Positions 27,090-37,591 are shown, numbered from the stretch's first letter. The stretch is DNA of 60,752 bases from Proteus sp. FME41 (GCF_014897315.1 NZ_JABUYL010000021.1:1-60752), one strand, 5' to 3'. The notes: generated by a model from the sequence alone, not told the origin. Program-made: numbers and translations.

Positions 27090-30000
27090 TTACCAAGGTG
27101 TTTTCTTTTCCCATTCAGGATCGAATCCTGCACAAGCTTCTGCGATCTTCAGATAATCGGCATAGCTCTCTGCTAATAAGATTGGCGGTACTTCTTTTAA
27201 CTCAATATTGTTACGATCCCAATAATCTTGCTGATTTTTCTCAAAGCTTAAATCAAATAAGACCGCAGGGATGTTTTCTTCAGGAACATAGCTACCACTG
27301 AAACCGATGTTGACGTAGTAGTTTAAACTAGAGAAGAATTTGTAATAGTGAGAGAACGAGCCACCATCTTCTGCAGGGCCACGTTGATAACCCATTTTGG
27401 TTAAAATACCTCGTAAGGTGAAGGTATCAGTGATCCAACCCTTTCTATCTTCAACTTCGGTTTGTGTCAGATCTAAATCAGGGATTTTATGTTCCATTTG
27501 TGGGAATAAGAACTTCACTTTGTAATCTTTAAAGTGTGCAATCCATGCTTTACGCTCATCTTCATTAACCAACGCGGCATGAGCGAGTTGTATTAATGAA
27601 TCATTTTGTAACGTTACTTCATCATCTTCAAGGTTAAGTAATGCGCCATCATCAGAAGGGCGGAATGTATTGATCACTTCGCCATCTTTCACTTCTTGCC
27701 AAATTAGTTGCTCAATCAGTTTATGCATAATAGGGTGAGCTAAAATATACTCTTGCCAATCAGCGCTTAACCATTGACGTTGAGCACACATGGCTTCGTA
27801 TAAACGCACACTTTGTAATTCAATAACTTGTTTGAGCTCTTTTTTACTTGAAGTGAAAAGTTTTTTTGCTTCTTTAATCAGCTCTGCATCATCATTTTTG
27901 CGCGCGGCGGGCAAGGCTTTAACTTCTTTGCCTTCTGGATTAAACAATACTAGTTTTTGTTTAGCATCCATTTTGGCAGTAAAAATACGCTCGCCATATT
28001 CCAGTACTAATGTTCCTGTATCGTCAAAGCCCGCAGTTGGAATGGTTCTATCCGCTAATTCGTCCGCACTCCAACCATTACGTTCTGCGATTTGAGTGAC
28101 TAAATTACGGGCTTTTTCTTGTACAGATGCAGTACGATAACGACGAGATAACGACAGAAGAAGCTGAATAATAATAGGGTCATTACTTGATGCAACTGCA
28201 TCAATCATTGCTTCAATTTGAGCACGGCGCTGATAGTGGTCACGCATATAATTACGTAACACGGACACCGCAACATGGCCTTCAATACCACAGATAAGCG
28301 CAAGCATGCCTTTATCACTAATGGCAGAGCCTAAATAACGACGTAAAACTTCGTTTTTAATCTCTTCTATCACAAACTCTAAAGTGCAATTTTCGTATTT
28401 GGCGTAATATTCAGGATAGCGTTTAGCCCAGTTTTGATAATTGCTTAAGCGACCTGGAGCCTCACGTTGCGCTTCAACCATGGCTTCTTCTAACGTTGGG
28501 CCTTTAATATCTTGAGCAACAAAAGTATGCAGAATAAAGCTGGAAAGCTTATTTTGACTCTCTTTAGATAGCAAAGAAATATAGCGTTGTAATAACGCAT
28601 TGCCTCCTGGCATTTTTAATTTCACAGCCAGAATAATCCACCAACGAATAATCGCAGGATCAACCGCCTTCTTATTTTCCCATGTTAACGCAGGAATGGC
28701 ATCGAAGTTAAACCAAGCAAGGCTGGCGGGTGCTTTGGCTTTTAGGCCTTTTTCAGCTTCAGCTAACAAGGTTTTAGGGGATAAATAACTCGAAATATCT
28801 TCGCCTAATTGCTCTAATGCCGTTAATAAAGAAGCACGAACTACTTCACGCTTCTCTTTTTTCAGTAATGCATTAAGTGCAGGCAATGAGTCTGGATTAT
28901 TTAAACGTGCTAGCCATTCAATTGCAGTAACTCGAATTTCTTGTTTGCTTGAGGTTAATCCTTCTTGCGCACTTAAATGGATATTTGGCAGGGTTTCTAA
29001 TAATTTTTGTGCCGTAATACGGTGTGTTTTATTTTCACCTAACGCCAATTCCATAATACGCGGAATAAATTGTGCAGGAATGGTTGGGAAACGGCCTAAG
29101 ACTTCAATGCCCTGTGATGTTTCAAACTGACGATAACGTTGTTCACTTTGATTAGGCATTAGATTTAGAGCTTCTGCAATATAGTCAGTATATTGAGAGA
29201 AGAATGGCCACACTTGTTCTGGTTTACGAAAACGGCGCAAGCCATCTTGGTAAGATTCTAAGCATAATGCGGCGGTAACACGAGAAGCGCGTGGAAAACT
29301 GCATTTTTGGAGAACATCTTCTACGTGGCGTAATTCAATATCATTTAATAAACGCTCAGGAATATCAGCATTAAAATAGTGAGATGAAAAGTGATCGGCA
29401 TGTTGACGGTTATTAGTAATTACGCGCACAGCATGAAAAAACGTATATTCAGGTAAATTAGGAATACGGTTTTTGTGTTTGATAATTTGAATTTCATTCG
29501 ACTGGATCGTGCCTTGTCCACTATTGAGTTTATCAACTAATGCACGACACTGTTTTTCATTAATCTTTGATAAATCTTTATAATGACGCTGAGCCCAATT
29601 ATAAGAGTGTTTAGAGGTCTTATTTTCTTCAATTTCACGTTCAGCATTTTCTTTTGCTTTGGCTAACATTTCATTAAAATTATTCACCATAATATCGCGG
29701 GCACTATCCGGTAATGGTGTATCTTCTAAAGGTGTGAAATCAGGGGCTTCAATCGCCTCTACCGTATTGGCATTATCGACAACACTAAAGCGTTGTAGTG
29801 CACTTTCGATACTTTTGATAACGGCTTTTGAGGTTTCATTTTTTAATGCTTCTTCAAGTACATCGCGGTTCTCGCCTTGGCGAGCAAATAAATCAGCCGC
29901 TTGTGTCCGTTGTTTTGGTGTCCCATTCATTAAAACATGGGTTAAATTCGCTTTTACAATTTCAGCAGGTAAGGTATTTAAAATAGGCTCAGCCGCTTTT

Positions 30001-30818
30001 TTAACACTTTTTAAACTGCTGGTGGCAAGTAACACAATAATATCTGCAAAAGTATCACGTAGTACCGTATTTTTATTTAAGTAATTAATGAGCTCGACTA
30101 AACCATTAGCTGAAAGCTTTTCAATTAATTTAGTTCTAATAAAATCTTGGTGTGAAAGCAGATAATCTTTTAAATCAGTGAGTTCATAAATACGTTTAAG
30201 ATTTGATGCATAGTATTCAGAAACATCTTTTCTATCAAATACTGCAAATAACGCATTCTCTCCTGCAATATTAGCTTCATTTGCTAGCATGTCGGCAATA
30301 AATGCCATCGTCCAATGTTTACGATGTTCTAAATTAAGATTACGTGCATTATCATAAGTGGTGTAAAACGCATCAACTAAAAGATAAATAACCCAAGTTG
30401 GCACTTCGGTTGTGGTCACTTTGATATTGATATCTTGACACGCCGCTGCAATGACTTTTGCATAACGCGCTACTTGTTCTGCGGAAAAGCTTTCACCAAC
30501 CTTAGAGTAGAGCTTATGACGGGCATTAAGGCCTTGGGTGATAACTTTGCTGTACTTTCCTGTATCAATATTACTGGCATACCACCACTCTAATGTCCCT
30601 GCACGATGAAAATAAACCGCCGCTTTTGCTGCATCCAGTTTATTTAATTCAAAAAGAATTTCAGGATTTGTACCTGTCAGCACATAATCTAATGCACGCT
30701 TAGGTAATCCTTCATCAAATACAGCAAGCAGGACAAGAGATTCTTGAAGATGTTTCTCAGTAATATCGACATCTTTTTTCCCAAAAAGAGGAAAAATGTC
30801 TAAGATTTTTTTTATCAC
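27090..30818 (-). CDS. yehI: Giant DUF4132 protein, YehI
   Basis: 1242-aa protein. The N-terminal third (1-355) is helical with no recognised motif; the middle (about 560-720) has HEAT-like helical repeats (ALGENKTHRITAQKLLE, SKQEIRVTAIEWLARL, EKREVVRASLLTALEQLG); the C-terminal part is the DUF4132/MolR region with the blocks GMLALICGIEGHVAV, RAQIEAMIDA, QRQWLSADWQEY, NTFRPSDDGALLN and RKGWITDTFTLRGILTKMGYQRG. E. coli YehI (about 1210 aa) occupies the same position before yehL. First gene of the operon, ATG at 30818. Its reaction is unknown. Confidence 0.82.
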   Translation of the reverse strand: MIKKILDIFPLFGKKDVDITEKHLQESLVLLAVFDEGLPKRALDYVLTGTNPEILFELNKLDAAKAAVYFHRAGTLEWWYASNIDTGKYSKVITQGLNARHKLYSKVGESFSAEQVARYAKVIAAACQDINIKVTTTEVPTWVIYLLVDAFYTTYDNARNLNLEHRKHWTMAFIADMLANEANIAGENALFAVFDRKDVSEYYASNLKRIYELTDLKDYLLSHQDFIRTKLIEKLSANGLVELINYLNKNTVLRDTFADIIVLLATSSLKSVKKAAEPILNTLPAEIVKANLTHVLMNGTPKQRTQAADLFARQGENRDVLEEALKNETSKAVIKSIESALQRFSVVDNANTVEAIEAPDFTPLEDTPLPDSARDIMVNNFNEMLAKAKENAEREIEENKTSKHSYNWAQRHYKDLSKINEKQCRALVDKLNSGQGTIQSNEIQIIKHKNRIPNLPEYTFFHAVRVITNNRQHADHFSSHYFNADIPERLLNDIELRHVEDVLQKCSFPRASRVTAALCLESYQDGLRRFRKPEQVWPFFSQYTDYIAEALNLMPNQSEQRYRQFETSQGIEVLGRFPTIPAQFIPRIMELALGENKTHRITAQKLLETLPNIHLSAQEGLTSSKQEIRVTAIEWLARLNNPDSLPALNALLKKEKREVVRASLLTALEQLGEDISSYLSPKTLLAEAEKGLKAKAPASLAWFNFDAIPALTWENKKAVDPAIIRWWIILAVKLKMPGGNALLQRYISLLSKESQNKLSSFILHTFVAQDIKGPTLEEAMVEAQREAPGRLSNYQNWAKRYPEYYAKYENCTLEFVIEEIKNEVLRRYLGSAISDKGMLALICGIEGHVAVSVLRNYMRDHYQRRAQIEAMIDAVASSNDPIIIQLLLSLSRRYRTASVQEKARNLVTQIAERNGWSADELADRTIPTAGFDDTGTLVLEYGERIFTAKMDAKQKLVLFNPEGKEVKALPAARKNDDAELIKEAKKLFTSSKKELKQVIELQSVRLYEAMCAQRQWLSADWQEYILAHPIMHKLIEQLIWQEVKDGEVINTFRPSDDGALLNLEDDEVTLQNDSLIQLAHAALVNEDERKAWIAHFKDYKVKFLFPQMEHKIPDLDLTQTEVEDRKGWITDTFTLRGILTKMGYQRGPAEDGGSFSHYYKFFSSLNYYVNIGFSGSYVPEENIPAVLFDLSFEKNQQDYWDRNNIELKEVPPILLAESYADYLKIAEACAGFDPEWEKKTPW

Positions 30819-31208
30819 GCCAGTTCCTTAAGCTATGTATGGATAAACAGTTTTTTTTACCATGAATTAGCGTAACGAACAATTTGATTATCAATGTGGC
30901 AAATAAAGCCAATAGGTACTATTTGTTAAATTTATAGAGATAAACGCTGAAAAAGATAACTAAGCTTTATTAATATTCAATATAGTTTTATACAGAGAGC
31001 TATATCAGGAAGAAATGCTGAAAATGAATAAATGATAATAAAGGCATTTTTTGTGATATTTGAAAAATTTAAGAATTGTCTGTTTAGTAAATTAAGCATT
31101 AACACTTAATGAGATCAATTGAAAAATTGATAGCAAAAAATCGGTTCAATCGTAATTAAAAATCCCGTATTTTTAATCAATACGGGATAAGAAGAGGCAT
31201 AAAAATAT
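30819..31208. promoter_or_regulatory. Gap between the yehI paralog and yehI, probable yehI promoter
   Basis: 390 nt with no gene. It contains the terminator of the upstream paralog (31155-31188), so the yehI operon must start from its own promoter here. The DNA is AT-rich and I could not select one promoter with confidence. Confidence 0.5.
31155..31188 (-). terminator. Terminator of the yehI paralog
   Basis: On the minus strand ATCCCGTAT / ATACGGGAT forms a 9-bp stem with a 9-nt loop and is followed by TTTTTAATT, 20 nt after the stop of the paralog. Confidence 0.85.
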
Positions 31209-33827
31209 CTACCAAGGTAATTTTTTTTCCCAATCAGGTGAGAAACCAGCACAAGACTCTGCAATTTTTAAATATTCTGCATAGCTTTCAGATAATAAAA
31301 TGGCAGGAATGTCATTAACCACTAATTTGTATCGTTCTAATCCACTCTGACGACCACGTTCAAAGACTAATTCCAACAGGGCGACCGTAACATTTTCTTC
31401 AGGAACACCATTTCCACTAAAATTGATTATGACGGAAATATTTAAACTCGAAAAATACTTGTAGTAGCAATTAAAAAATCCGGCATCTTCTACAGAGCCT
31501 CGTTGGTAGCCTAATTTTGCCATTGCTCCTCTTAATGTATAGGCATCGGTTAACCAACCTTTTCTATCTTCAAATTGAGTTTGTTTATCGTCTAATAGTG
31601 GGGCGTTATGCTCTATTTGAGAAAATAAAAATACCACTTTGTAATCTTTAAAATGTGCTAACCACGCCTGCTTTTCTTCTTCATTTAAAAATATACCGTG
31701 TGCTAATCGAAGCGATGAATCGCTTTGTAGTGTAATTTCTTCATCTTCGATATTTAATAATGCGCCATCATTTGCAGGACGAAATGTATTAATCACTTTA
31801 TCATTTTTTATTTCTTGCCAAATTAAGCGTTCTATTAATTTATGCATAATAGGATTTGTTTTCAGAAATTCTTGCCAGTCAGCACTTGACCATTGACGCT
31901 GAATACACATTGCTTCGTATAAACGGGCTGTTTGTGATTCGATAATTTGCTTTAATTCTTTTTTACTTGCTGTGAAATATTTTTTAGTTTCTTTAATTAA
32001 TGTTGTGTCATCATTTATGCGCGGAGTAGGCAATGTTTTTATTACTTTGCCTTCTGAATTAAATAAGATAAATTGCAATTTATCGTTAATTTTTGCAGTA
32101 AAAGTACGTTCTCCATACTCTAAAGTCAGTACACCTGAATCATCAAGTCCTGCGGTGGGGATGGTTCTATCCGCTAGCTCACTTTCAGTCCAATGATTAC
32201 GTTGCGCTATCTGAGTAATCAATTGACGTGCTTTATTTTGAATAGATGCAGCACGATAACGACGTGAGATAGAAAGTAGAAATTGAATAATAATCGGGTC
32301 GTTACTTTCGCCAATAGCGTCAATCATTGCTTCTATTTGTGCTCGGCGTTCGTAATGATCACGCATATAATTCCGTAATAAAGGTACGGCAATATAACCT
32401 TCAATGGCAAAAATAAGCCCTAGCATGCCTTTTTCTTTAATTGCAGACATGGGGGATGAGTAAGAGAGTCCTGAACTTAGATAAACTTTATCTTTTGATG
32501 ATGTATCAACATCTTGGGTAATAAATGCAATTAATAGAAATTGAGCCAATGTTTGTTGGCTTTTTATCGAAAGCAGATTGATATAGCGATGCAATAACGA
32601 ATTACCCGCAGGTCGTTTTAATTTTACCGCTAAAATTATCCACCATTGAATGATACGAGGCTCGACAACGTTATTATTTTTCCAAGTCAATTGAGGTATA
32701 GCCTTAAAATCAAACCAAGATAAATTATCTGGAATGTGATTTCTTAAGCCAATTTCAGCTTCTGCAAAAAGCATTAATGGATCAAGGTAATCTGAAATAT
32801 CTTCACCAAAATGTTCTAGGGCAGTAATTAAAAGCGTACGAACAACGTCATCATTTTCTGTCTTTAATAAGGCGATTAACGCTGGAACAGCATCATGATT
32901 ATTACGTTCAATTAGCCAATTTATTGCAATAATTCGGGCGTTTTTTTTCTTTGAAGCCAGACCTTCTTGAATAAATAAGTGAGATTCTGGCAGTTTTTCA
33001 ATAAGCTCTTGTGCATCAAAGCGATAAATTTGTATATCGCCTAAAGCAAGCTGTAATACTTTAGGAATAAATTGTGATGGAATTACAGGGTAGGTTTTTA
33101 ATACGCGAAGTACATAATCAAGGCTAAATTTGCTGTTGTCATTATTACTCTGATCAGGAATAAGTTTTAGCGCTTCCGCAATATATTCCGAGTGTTGATA
33201 ATAAAAAGGCCAAATTTGATCGGGATTTGATAAATATTCAATACCATATTGTCCAAGAAAAAATCCAGCAACAAGGCGAGAAGCATTAGGATAGTTTCGT
33301 TGAATTAAGATTTTTTCGATATGGCGTAATTCGATGTTTTCAAAAACAGTCGCAGATCCAGAGTCATTTAAGGTATAACTCGAAATATATTTTGGCTGGA
33401 TATTGTTATCGTATGAGCGAATAAGATGAAAAATCGTGAATTCAGGTAAGGTTGTAATAATGTTGTCGTACTTAATAATTTCACGATCTAATTCATTAAG
33501 TGAACCTTCAGGTGAATTAAGCTGATTTAAAATATTTTTCAGACTGGTTTCATTATATTGAGATAAGGCCTCATAAGATTCTTGTGCCTTTTTATGAACA
33601 AATGAAGAGTGTTTATTCCATTTTTTCTCATCAATTGTCTTTTGCTTCATCTCTTTTAATAATGCTTTATATGAGTTGACGATAAGTTTATATACATTAT
33701 CAGATAATGGTGTATCTTTAAGTTGAGTTAATTCAGGTAATTCAAGTGGATAATGATTATTTTCATTATTAAATTGGGCTAATTTCTTTTCAAGGTTGTT
33801 GGGAGTTGCACTCATTCCATTTGGCAT
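31209..33827 (-). CDS. Truncated DUF4132 paralog of YehI (MolR-like)
   Basis: 872-aa paralog of the neighbouring YehI. It begins at the point matching about residue 355 of YehI (LKDTPLSDNVYKLIVNSY versus LEDTPLPDSARDIMVNNF) and is then collinear to the C-terminus (AESCAGFSPDWEKKLPW). A segment of about 40-50 residues before KGMLGLIFAIEGYIAV is missing or replaced. No internal stop or frameshift is seen, so it is a translated, shortened copy. ATG at 33827 follows AGGA by 7 nt. In E. coli, molR fragments sit next to yehI, so the tandem arrangement is probably old. Confidence 0.8.
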   Translation of the reverse strand: MPNGMSATPNNLEKKLAQFNNENNHYPLELPELTQLKDTPLSDNVYKLIVNSYKALLKEMKQKTIDEKKWNKHSSFVHKKAQESYEALSQYNETSLKNILNQLNSPEGSLNELDREIIKYDNIITTLPEFTIFHLIRSYDNNIQPKYISSYTLNDSGSATVFENIELRHIEKILIQRNYPNASRLVAGFFLGQYGIEYLSNPDQIWPFYYQHSEYIAEALKLIPDQSNNDNSKFSLDYVLRVLKTYPVIPSQFIPKVLQLALGDIQIYRFDAQELIEKLPESHLFIQEGLASKKKNARIIAINWLIERNNHDAVPALIALLKTENDDVVRTLLITALEHFGEDISDYLDPLMLFAEAEIGLRNHIPDNLSWFDFKAIPQLTWKNNNVVEPRIIQWWIILAVKLKRPAGNSLLHRYINLLSIKSQQTLAQFLLIAFITQDVDTSSKDKVYLSSGLSYSSPMSAIKEKGMLGLIFAIEGYIAVPLLRNYMRDHYERRAQIEAMIDAIGESNDPIIIQFLLSISRRYRAASIQNKARQLITQIAQRNHWTESELADRTIPTAGLDDSGVLTLEYGERTFTAKINDKLQFILFNSEGKVIKTLPTPRINDDTTLIKETKKYFTASKKELKQIIESQTARLYEAMCIQRQWSSADWQEFLKTNPIMHKLIERLIWQEIKNDKVINTFRPANDGALLNIEDEEITLQSDSSLRLAHGIFLNEEEKQAWLAHFKDYKVVFLFSQIEHNAPLLDDKQTQFEDRKGWLTDAYTLRGAMAKLGYQRGSVEDAGFFNCYYKYFSSLNISVIINFSGNGVPEENVTVALLELVFERGRQSGLERYKLVVNDIPAILLSESYAEYLKIAESCAGFSPDWEKKLPW

Positions 33828-33894
33828 AGTTTATCCTTATATTTTTTCATTTTTTAACGCTACACCTCCTGATTTTATAGAAAAAGAGCAAAAT

Positions 33895-33930
33895 AAAAAG
33901 AGCTCACATTAAACATAAGGAGCTCTTTTA
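33895..33930. terminator. Terminator of the MFS gene
   Basis: AAAAGAGCTC / GAGCTCTTTT with a 14-nt loop and A/T-runs on both sides. It lies just after the leftward MFS gene. Confidence 0.85.
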
Positions 33931-33936
33931 GGTTTA

Positions 33937-35067
33937 TTATTTTGTCGTTTGACGAGAAAAAGAGAGTAGCAATGAACCTAGACTACAAATCAGTAAAGTG
34001 ATTGCTAAACTTTGCCCCCATCCTGCAAGTGCAAGCCCGCCACCAATTAACAAATAGTAGAATAAGCCTAATAATGCTCCTGCAGTGCCTAAACGATCTT
34101 TATATTGTGCTAATGCTGTGGCTAAGATATTTGGAATAGCAATACCATAAGCAACAACACTCGTCATCATTGGAATAATAAAGCTAATGTGGTTACGTAG
34201 TACATAAACACTAATGGCACTTATTAAGGCAATAATACTAGAGAGCAACACTAAATTTCCACATGACCAATGACGATTTAATAGTGCTTTATTAATATAA
34301 GAACCAATACCGACACCTATTGCTAATACAATACCACTATAACCAAAGGTGCTTGCGTTATAACCTTGTTTATCAAACATAAAAGGTGCTAACTGATAAT
34401 AAGCAAAAAGGCTGATATTAAAAAAGGCAATTAATAATACGGTTTTAGTAATTTGCTTATCCTTAAGCATTTTTGTTGCAGTTTCTCCTAATGGTGCTGT
34501 TTTTATTGTTTCAGGGCGACTTTCAGGTAAAGCAAAAGCACTCCATAACAATAAAATTACAGCAAGAAGGGCAAGTCCACTAAATACCCCTTGGTAACCT
34601 GCATAGCTGACTAATAATGAACCACTTAACATACCTATTGCTGGGCTTAGTGCGATAGCGGCTCCCATAACTGAGAATACTTTCGCTAACTCATCACCAC
34701 TATAGACATCACGCATAATGGTTTGTGTACCTACTGAGCCTACTGCAGCACCAAAAGCAGAAAGCATGCGCAATCCAAGTAATACTGAAAAATCTTGTGT
34801 CATGAAAACACCAAGACAAGCAATAGCATAAATAAACAACCCAGCTAACATTGTCGGACGACGACCAATGACATCACATAACCGACCCCATATAATGACC
34901 CCCAATGCAAACGCAAAGAAATAGAGCGAAAGTGTTTGTCCAGCCTCGTTTGCACTGACATGAAAGCCATTTGCAATATCAGTAAGTGCTGGGCTATAAA
35001 TGGTTTCTGCAATTTGTGGGAACATCATTAACGCAATTGCTAACCATAAAGAGAGTTTTTTGTTCAT
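33937..35067 (-). CDS. MFS drug/metabolite exporter, DHA1 (Bcr/CflA-like)
   Basis: 376-aa inner-membrane protein with about 12 hydrophobic segments. The motif between helices 2 and 3 is GRLCDVIGRRP (motif A of H+ antiporters), and helix 5 has AIALSPAIGMLSGSLL (motif C, typical of exporters). The N-terminus SLWLAIALMMFPQIAETIYSPALTDIA resembles the Bcr/CflA group. The substrate is unknown. It is divergent from an AraC-type regulator with a 7-bp inverted repeat between them. Confidence 0.85.
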   Translation of the reverse strand: MNKKLSLWLAIALMMFPQIAETIYSPALTDIANGFHVSANEAGQTLSLYFFAFALGVIIWGRLCDVIGRRPTMLAGLFIYAIACLGVFMTQDFSVLLGLRMLSAFGAAVGSVGTQTIMRDVYSGDELAKVFSVMGAAIALSPAIGMLSGSLLVSYAGYQGVFSGLALLAVILLLWSAFALPESRPETIKTAPLGETATKMLKDKQITKTVLLIAFFNISLFAYYQLAPFMFDKQGYNASTFGYSGIVLAIGVGIGSYINKALLNRHWSCGNLVLLSSIIALISAISVYVLRNHISFIIPMMTSVVAYGIAIPNILATALAQYKDRLGTAGALLGLFYYLLIGGGLALAGWGQSLAITLLICSLGSLLLSFSRQTTK

Positions 35068-35118
35068 CTTTTTATCCTACATCCTTAAATCTTGATGAAC
35101 AGAATACCGAGATGATGA

Positions 35119-35144
35119 ATGTCTTGTTATAAACATAAAGACAT
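35119..35144. promoter_or_regulatory. Inverted repeat between the MFS gene and the AraC-type gene
   Basis: ATGTCTT / AAGACAT, perfect 7-bp arms 12 nt apart, centred in the 101-nt divergent gap. A likely operator for the adjacent regulator. Confidence 0.5.
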
Positions 35145-35168
35145 ATTGTTTTTCAAATAGGACAAGTG

Positions 35169-35948
35169 ATGGCTTGGCTTAATCAATACGACCACTTTGT
35201 GCCAGAAGAGTATCTTGCATCAGTTGTGGGTATTGCTGCAGAAATGGGAAAGCACGATTCAGGATTTCATTCTCATGATAGAGGACAATTATTATTTACG
35301 CAGTCAGGATGTATGCGAATTACTTTAGCCTCTCGGGTTTCTGTTTTACCTCCCATGAGAATTGCGTGGATCCCCGCAAAATTAGAACATCGAGTCGAAA
35401 TGTATGCCTCTGTGGGATATCGCTCTGTTTATATTTCCGATAAATATCATGATAAATTTCCAAGAGAGAGTGAGATATTTACGCTTTCTCCTCTTTTGCG
35501 AGAAATACTTGAGCGCATTTCAGTGGCTGATTTTGATACACAGTGGGAAGAAGGGCGTTATGCGAATCTATTAGCTGTTTTTTTTGATGAAATCGCACAG
35601 GCTCAACGACAACCTAATCATTTATTTATGCCGAAAGATAGGCGATTAAAGCGTTTATCATTTGATGATTTGCCACCACCGTTACAAGAAATGGCGAAAT
35701 ATGTGGGAGCGAGTGAAAAAACGATCACGCGTTTATTTTATAAAGATACAGGCTTAAGTTACCAGCAATGGCGTCAGCAGTGGCGGTTAATGAAAGCAAT
35801 TGAATTATTAGCAACTCATCATCGCTATATAGATATTAGTCAGATATTAGGATTTGCCAGTGACAGTGCCTTTATTACATTTTTTAAGAAAATGACAGGT
35901 CAGACACCACAAGAATATTTAAAAAGCGGATTAATTTCTAGTAACTAA
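35169..35948 (+). CDS. AraC-family regulator with cupin sensor domain
   Basis: 259-aa regulator. The N-terminal half is a cupin (HSHDRGQLLFTQSG, PPMRIAWIPAKLEHRV), the C-terminal half two helix-turn-helix motifs ending FASDSAFITFFKKMTGQTPQEYL. This layout is common in regulators of neighbouring MFS exporters. The ATG at 35169 has AGGA 6 nt upstream and is preferred over the GTG one codon earlier. Confidence 0.88.
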   Translation: MAWLNQYDHFVPEEYLASVVGIAAEMGKHDSGFHSHDRGQLLFTQSGCMRITLASRVSVLPPMRIAWIPAKLEHRVEMYASVGYRSVYISDKYHDKFPRESEIFTLSPLLREILERISVADFDTQWEEGRYANLLAVFFDEIAQAQRQPNHLFMPKDRRLKRLSFDDLPPPLQEMAKYVGASEKTITRLFYKDTGLSYQQWRQQWRLMKAIELLATHHRYIDISQILGFASDSAFITFFKKMTGQTPQEYLKSGLISSN

Positions 35949-35955
35949 AATTATA

Positions 35956-35979
35956 AAGCCCCGGTTTTAAATGGGGCTT
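35956..35979. terminator. Terminator between the araC-type gene and gltA
   Basis: AAGCCCC / GGGGCTT with a 10-nt loop. The T-rich side faces the gltA transcript (TTTATAATTTTAG); there is no T-run on the other side. Confidence 0.6.
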
Positions 35980-36007
35980 AGTAAGATAAATAATTAATAA
36001 AAATCAA

Positions 36008-37291
36008 CTATTTCTTTTTAATTTCACTTTTAAAATGGCGTTCATCATAACCAGTATAAAGCTGACGAGGACGCGCAATTTTCAGACCATCTTCGTGCAT
36101 TTCATTCCAGTGAGCAATCCAACCAATAGTACGTGCAATAGCAAAAATAACTGTAAACATATTGGATGGAATACCTAATGCTTTAAGAATAATACCAGAG
36201 TAGAAGTCAACATTAGGGTACAGTTTTTTCTCAATAAAGTATGGGTCGTTTAATGCAATACGCTCTAATTCCATTGCCACTTCAAGCAAGCTGTCATTGA
36301 GGTTTAATTCTTTTAACACTTCATGACAAGTTTCACGCATGACTGTTGCACGAGGATCGTAGTTTTTGTAAACGCGGTGGCCAAAGCCCATTAAACGGAA
36401 GGAATCATTTTTGTCTTTTGCACGTTTAATAAATTCAGGAATGTGTTCAACCGTTTTGATTTCTTCCAGCATACGTAAGCACGCTTCGTTAGCACCACCG
36501 TGAGCAGGTCCCCAAAGAGATGCAATACCTGCTGCGATACAGGCAAATGGATTCGCACCAGAAGAGCCCGCAGTTCGTACTGTGGAGGTTGATGCATTTT
36601 GTTCGTGATCTGCATGAAGAATGAAAATTCTATCCATTGCGCGTTCAAGCACTGGATTAACAACATACTCTTCACAAGGTGTTGCGAACATCATATGCAA
36701 GAAGTTACCCGCATAAGAGAGGTCATTTTTTGGATAAACGAAAGGCTGACCAATAGAGTACTTGTAACACATCGCTGCTACAGTTGGCATTTTGGATAAT
36801 AGGCGATATGCCGTGATATCACGGTGAACGGGATTACTGACATCCAATGCATCATGATAGAACGCAGCTAAGGCGCCTGTTACACCACAGAGTACAGCCA
36901 TTGGGTGCGAGTCACGACGAAAGCCATTGAACAAACGAGTGATTTGTTCATGGATCATTGTGTGGCGAGTGACCGTCGTTTTAAATGTATCGTATTGCTC
37001 TTGAGACGGTGCTTCACCGTATAGCAGGATATAACACACTTCCAAGTACGTTGATTCAGTCGCTAATTGCCCGATTGGGAAACCACGGTGAAGTAGAATA
37101 CCGTTATCACCATCAATAAAGGTGATTTTTGACTCACAAGATGCGGTTGAGGTAAAGCCGGGATCGTAGGTGTAATAACCTTTGGAGCCGAGAGTACGAA
37201 TATCAATAACTTTGGAACCGAGTGTAGGGGATAGAACGTCCAAGTCTACAGATGTTTCATCAATCGTTAGCTTAGCTTTATTACCAGCCAT
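36008..37291 (-). CDS. gltA: Citrate synthase, type II (hexameric)
   Basis: 427-aa enzyme that condenses oxaloacetate and acetyl-CoA, the entry step of the TCA cycle. Length equals E. coli GltA and similarity is end to end. Active-site histidines are in [11 protein letters not shown] and [14 protein letters not shown] and the catalytic Asp in [11 protein letters not shown]. It is transcribed leftward, divergent from sdhCDAB, with a 625-nt control region between. Confidence 0.98.
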   Translation of the reverse strand: MAGNKAKLTIDETSVDLDVLSPTLGSKVIDIRTLGSKGYYTYDPGFTSTASCESKITFIDGDNGILLHRGFPIGQLATESTYLEVCYILLYGEAPSQEQYDTFKTTVTRHTMIHEQITRLFNGFRRDSHPMAVLCGVTGALAAFYHDALDVSNPVHRDITAYRLLSKMPTVAAMCYKYSIGQPFVYPKNDLSYAGNFLHMMFATPCEEYVVNPVLERAMDRIFILHADHEQNASTSTVRTAGSSGANPFACIAAGIASLWGPAHGGANEACLRMLEEIKTVEHIPEFIKRAKDKNDSFRLMGFGHRVYKNYDPRATVMRETCHEVLKELNLNDSLLEVAMELERIALNDPYFIEKKLYPNVDFYSGIILKALGIPSNMFTVIFAIARTIGWIAHWNEMHEDGLKIARPRQLYTGYDERHFKSEIKKK

Positions 37292-37591
37292 TTATAATCT
37301 CCTTAGCGCTTATATGTCTCCTAACAAAGTCGAGGGTATCTTCATAAAGATGCACTTCGATAGTGAAACTATAGTTGATGTAAGGTACCTAGCGAATTTT
37401 ATTTAGTGCCCGTAAATCCTAGGTCTATAGTGTGTCACTTATGTTAAGGAGCTTTTGATGTTATGTTTTTTTAGGTGCTTTTTTATGCAATGCACTTAGA
37501 ATTAGTACTGACAACACTTTTACATAAGTTTGAGGTTTCTGGAAGCGTGTTTGCGCACAAAAAAAACATAAACATTAAAATTATGCAGTGA

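Noticed and set aside
29659-30084. Rightward 141-codon frame inside yehI
   Set aside because: An antisense shadow of a long, conserved coding sequence; serine/alanine-rich composition follows from the codons of yehI.
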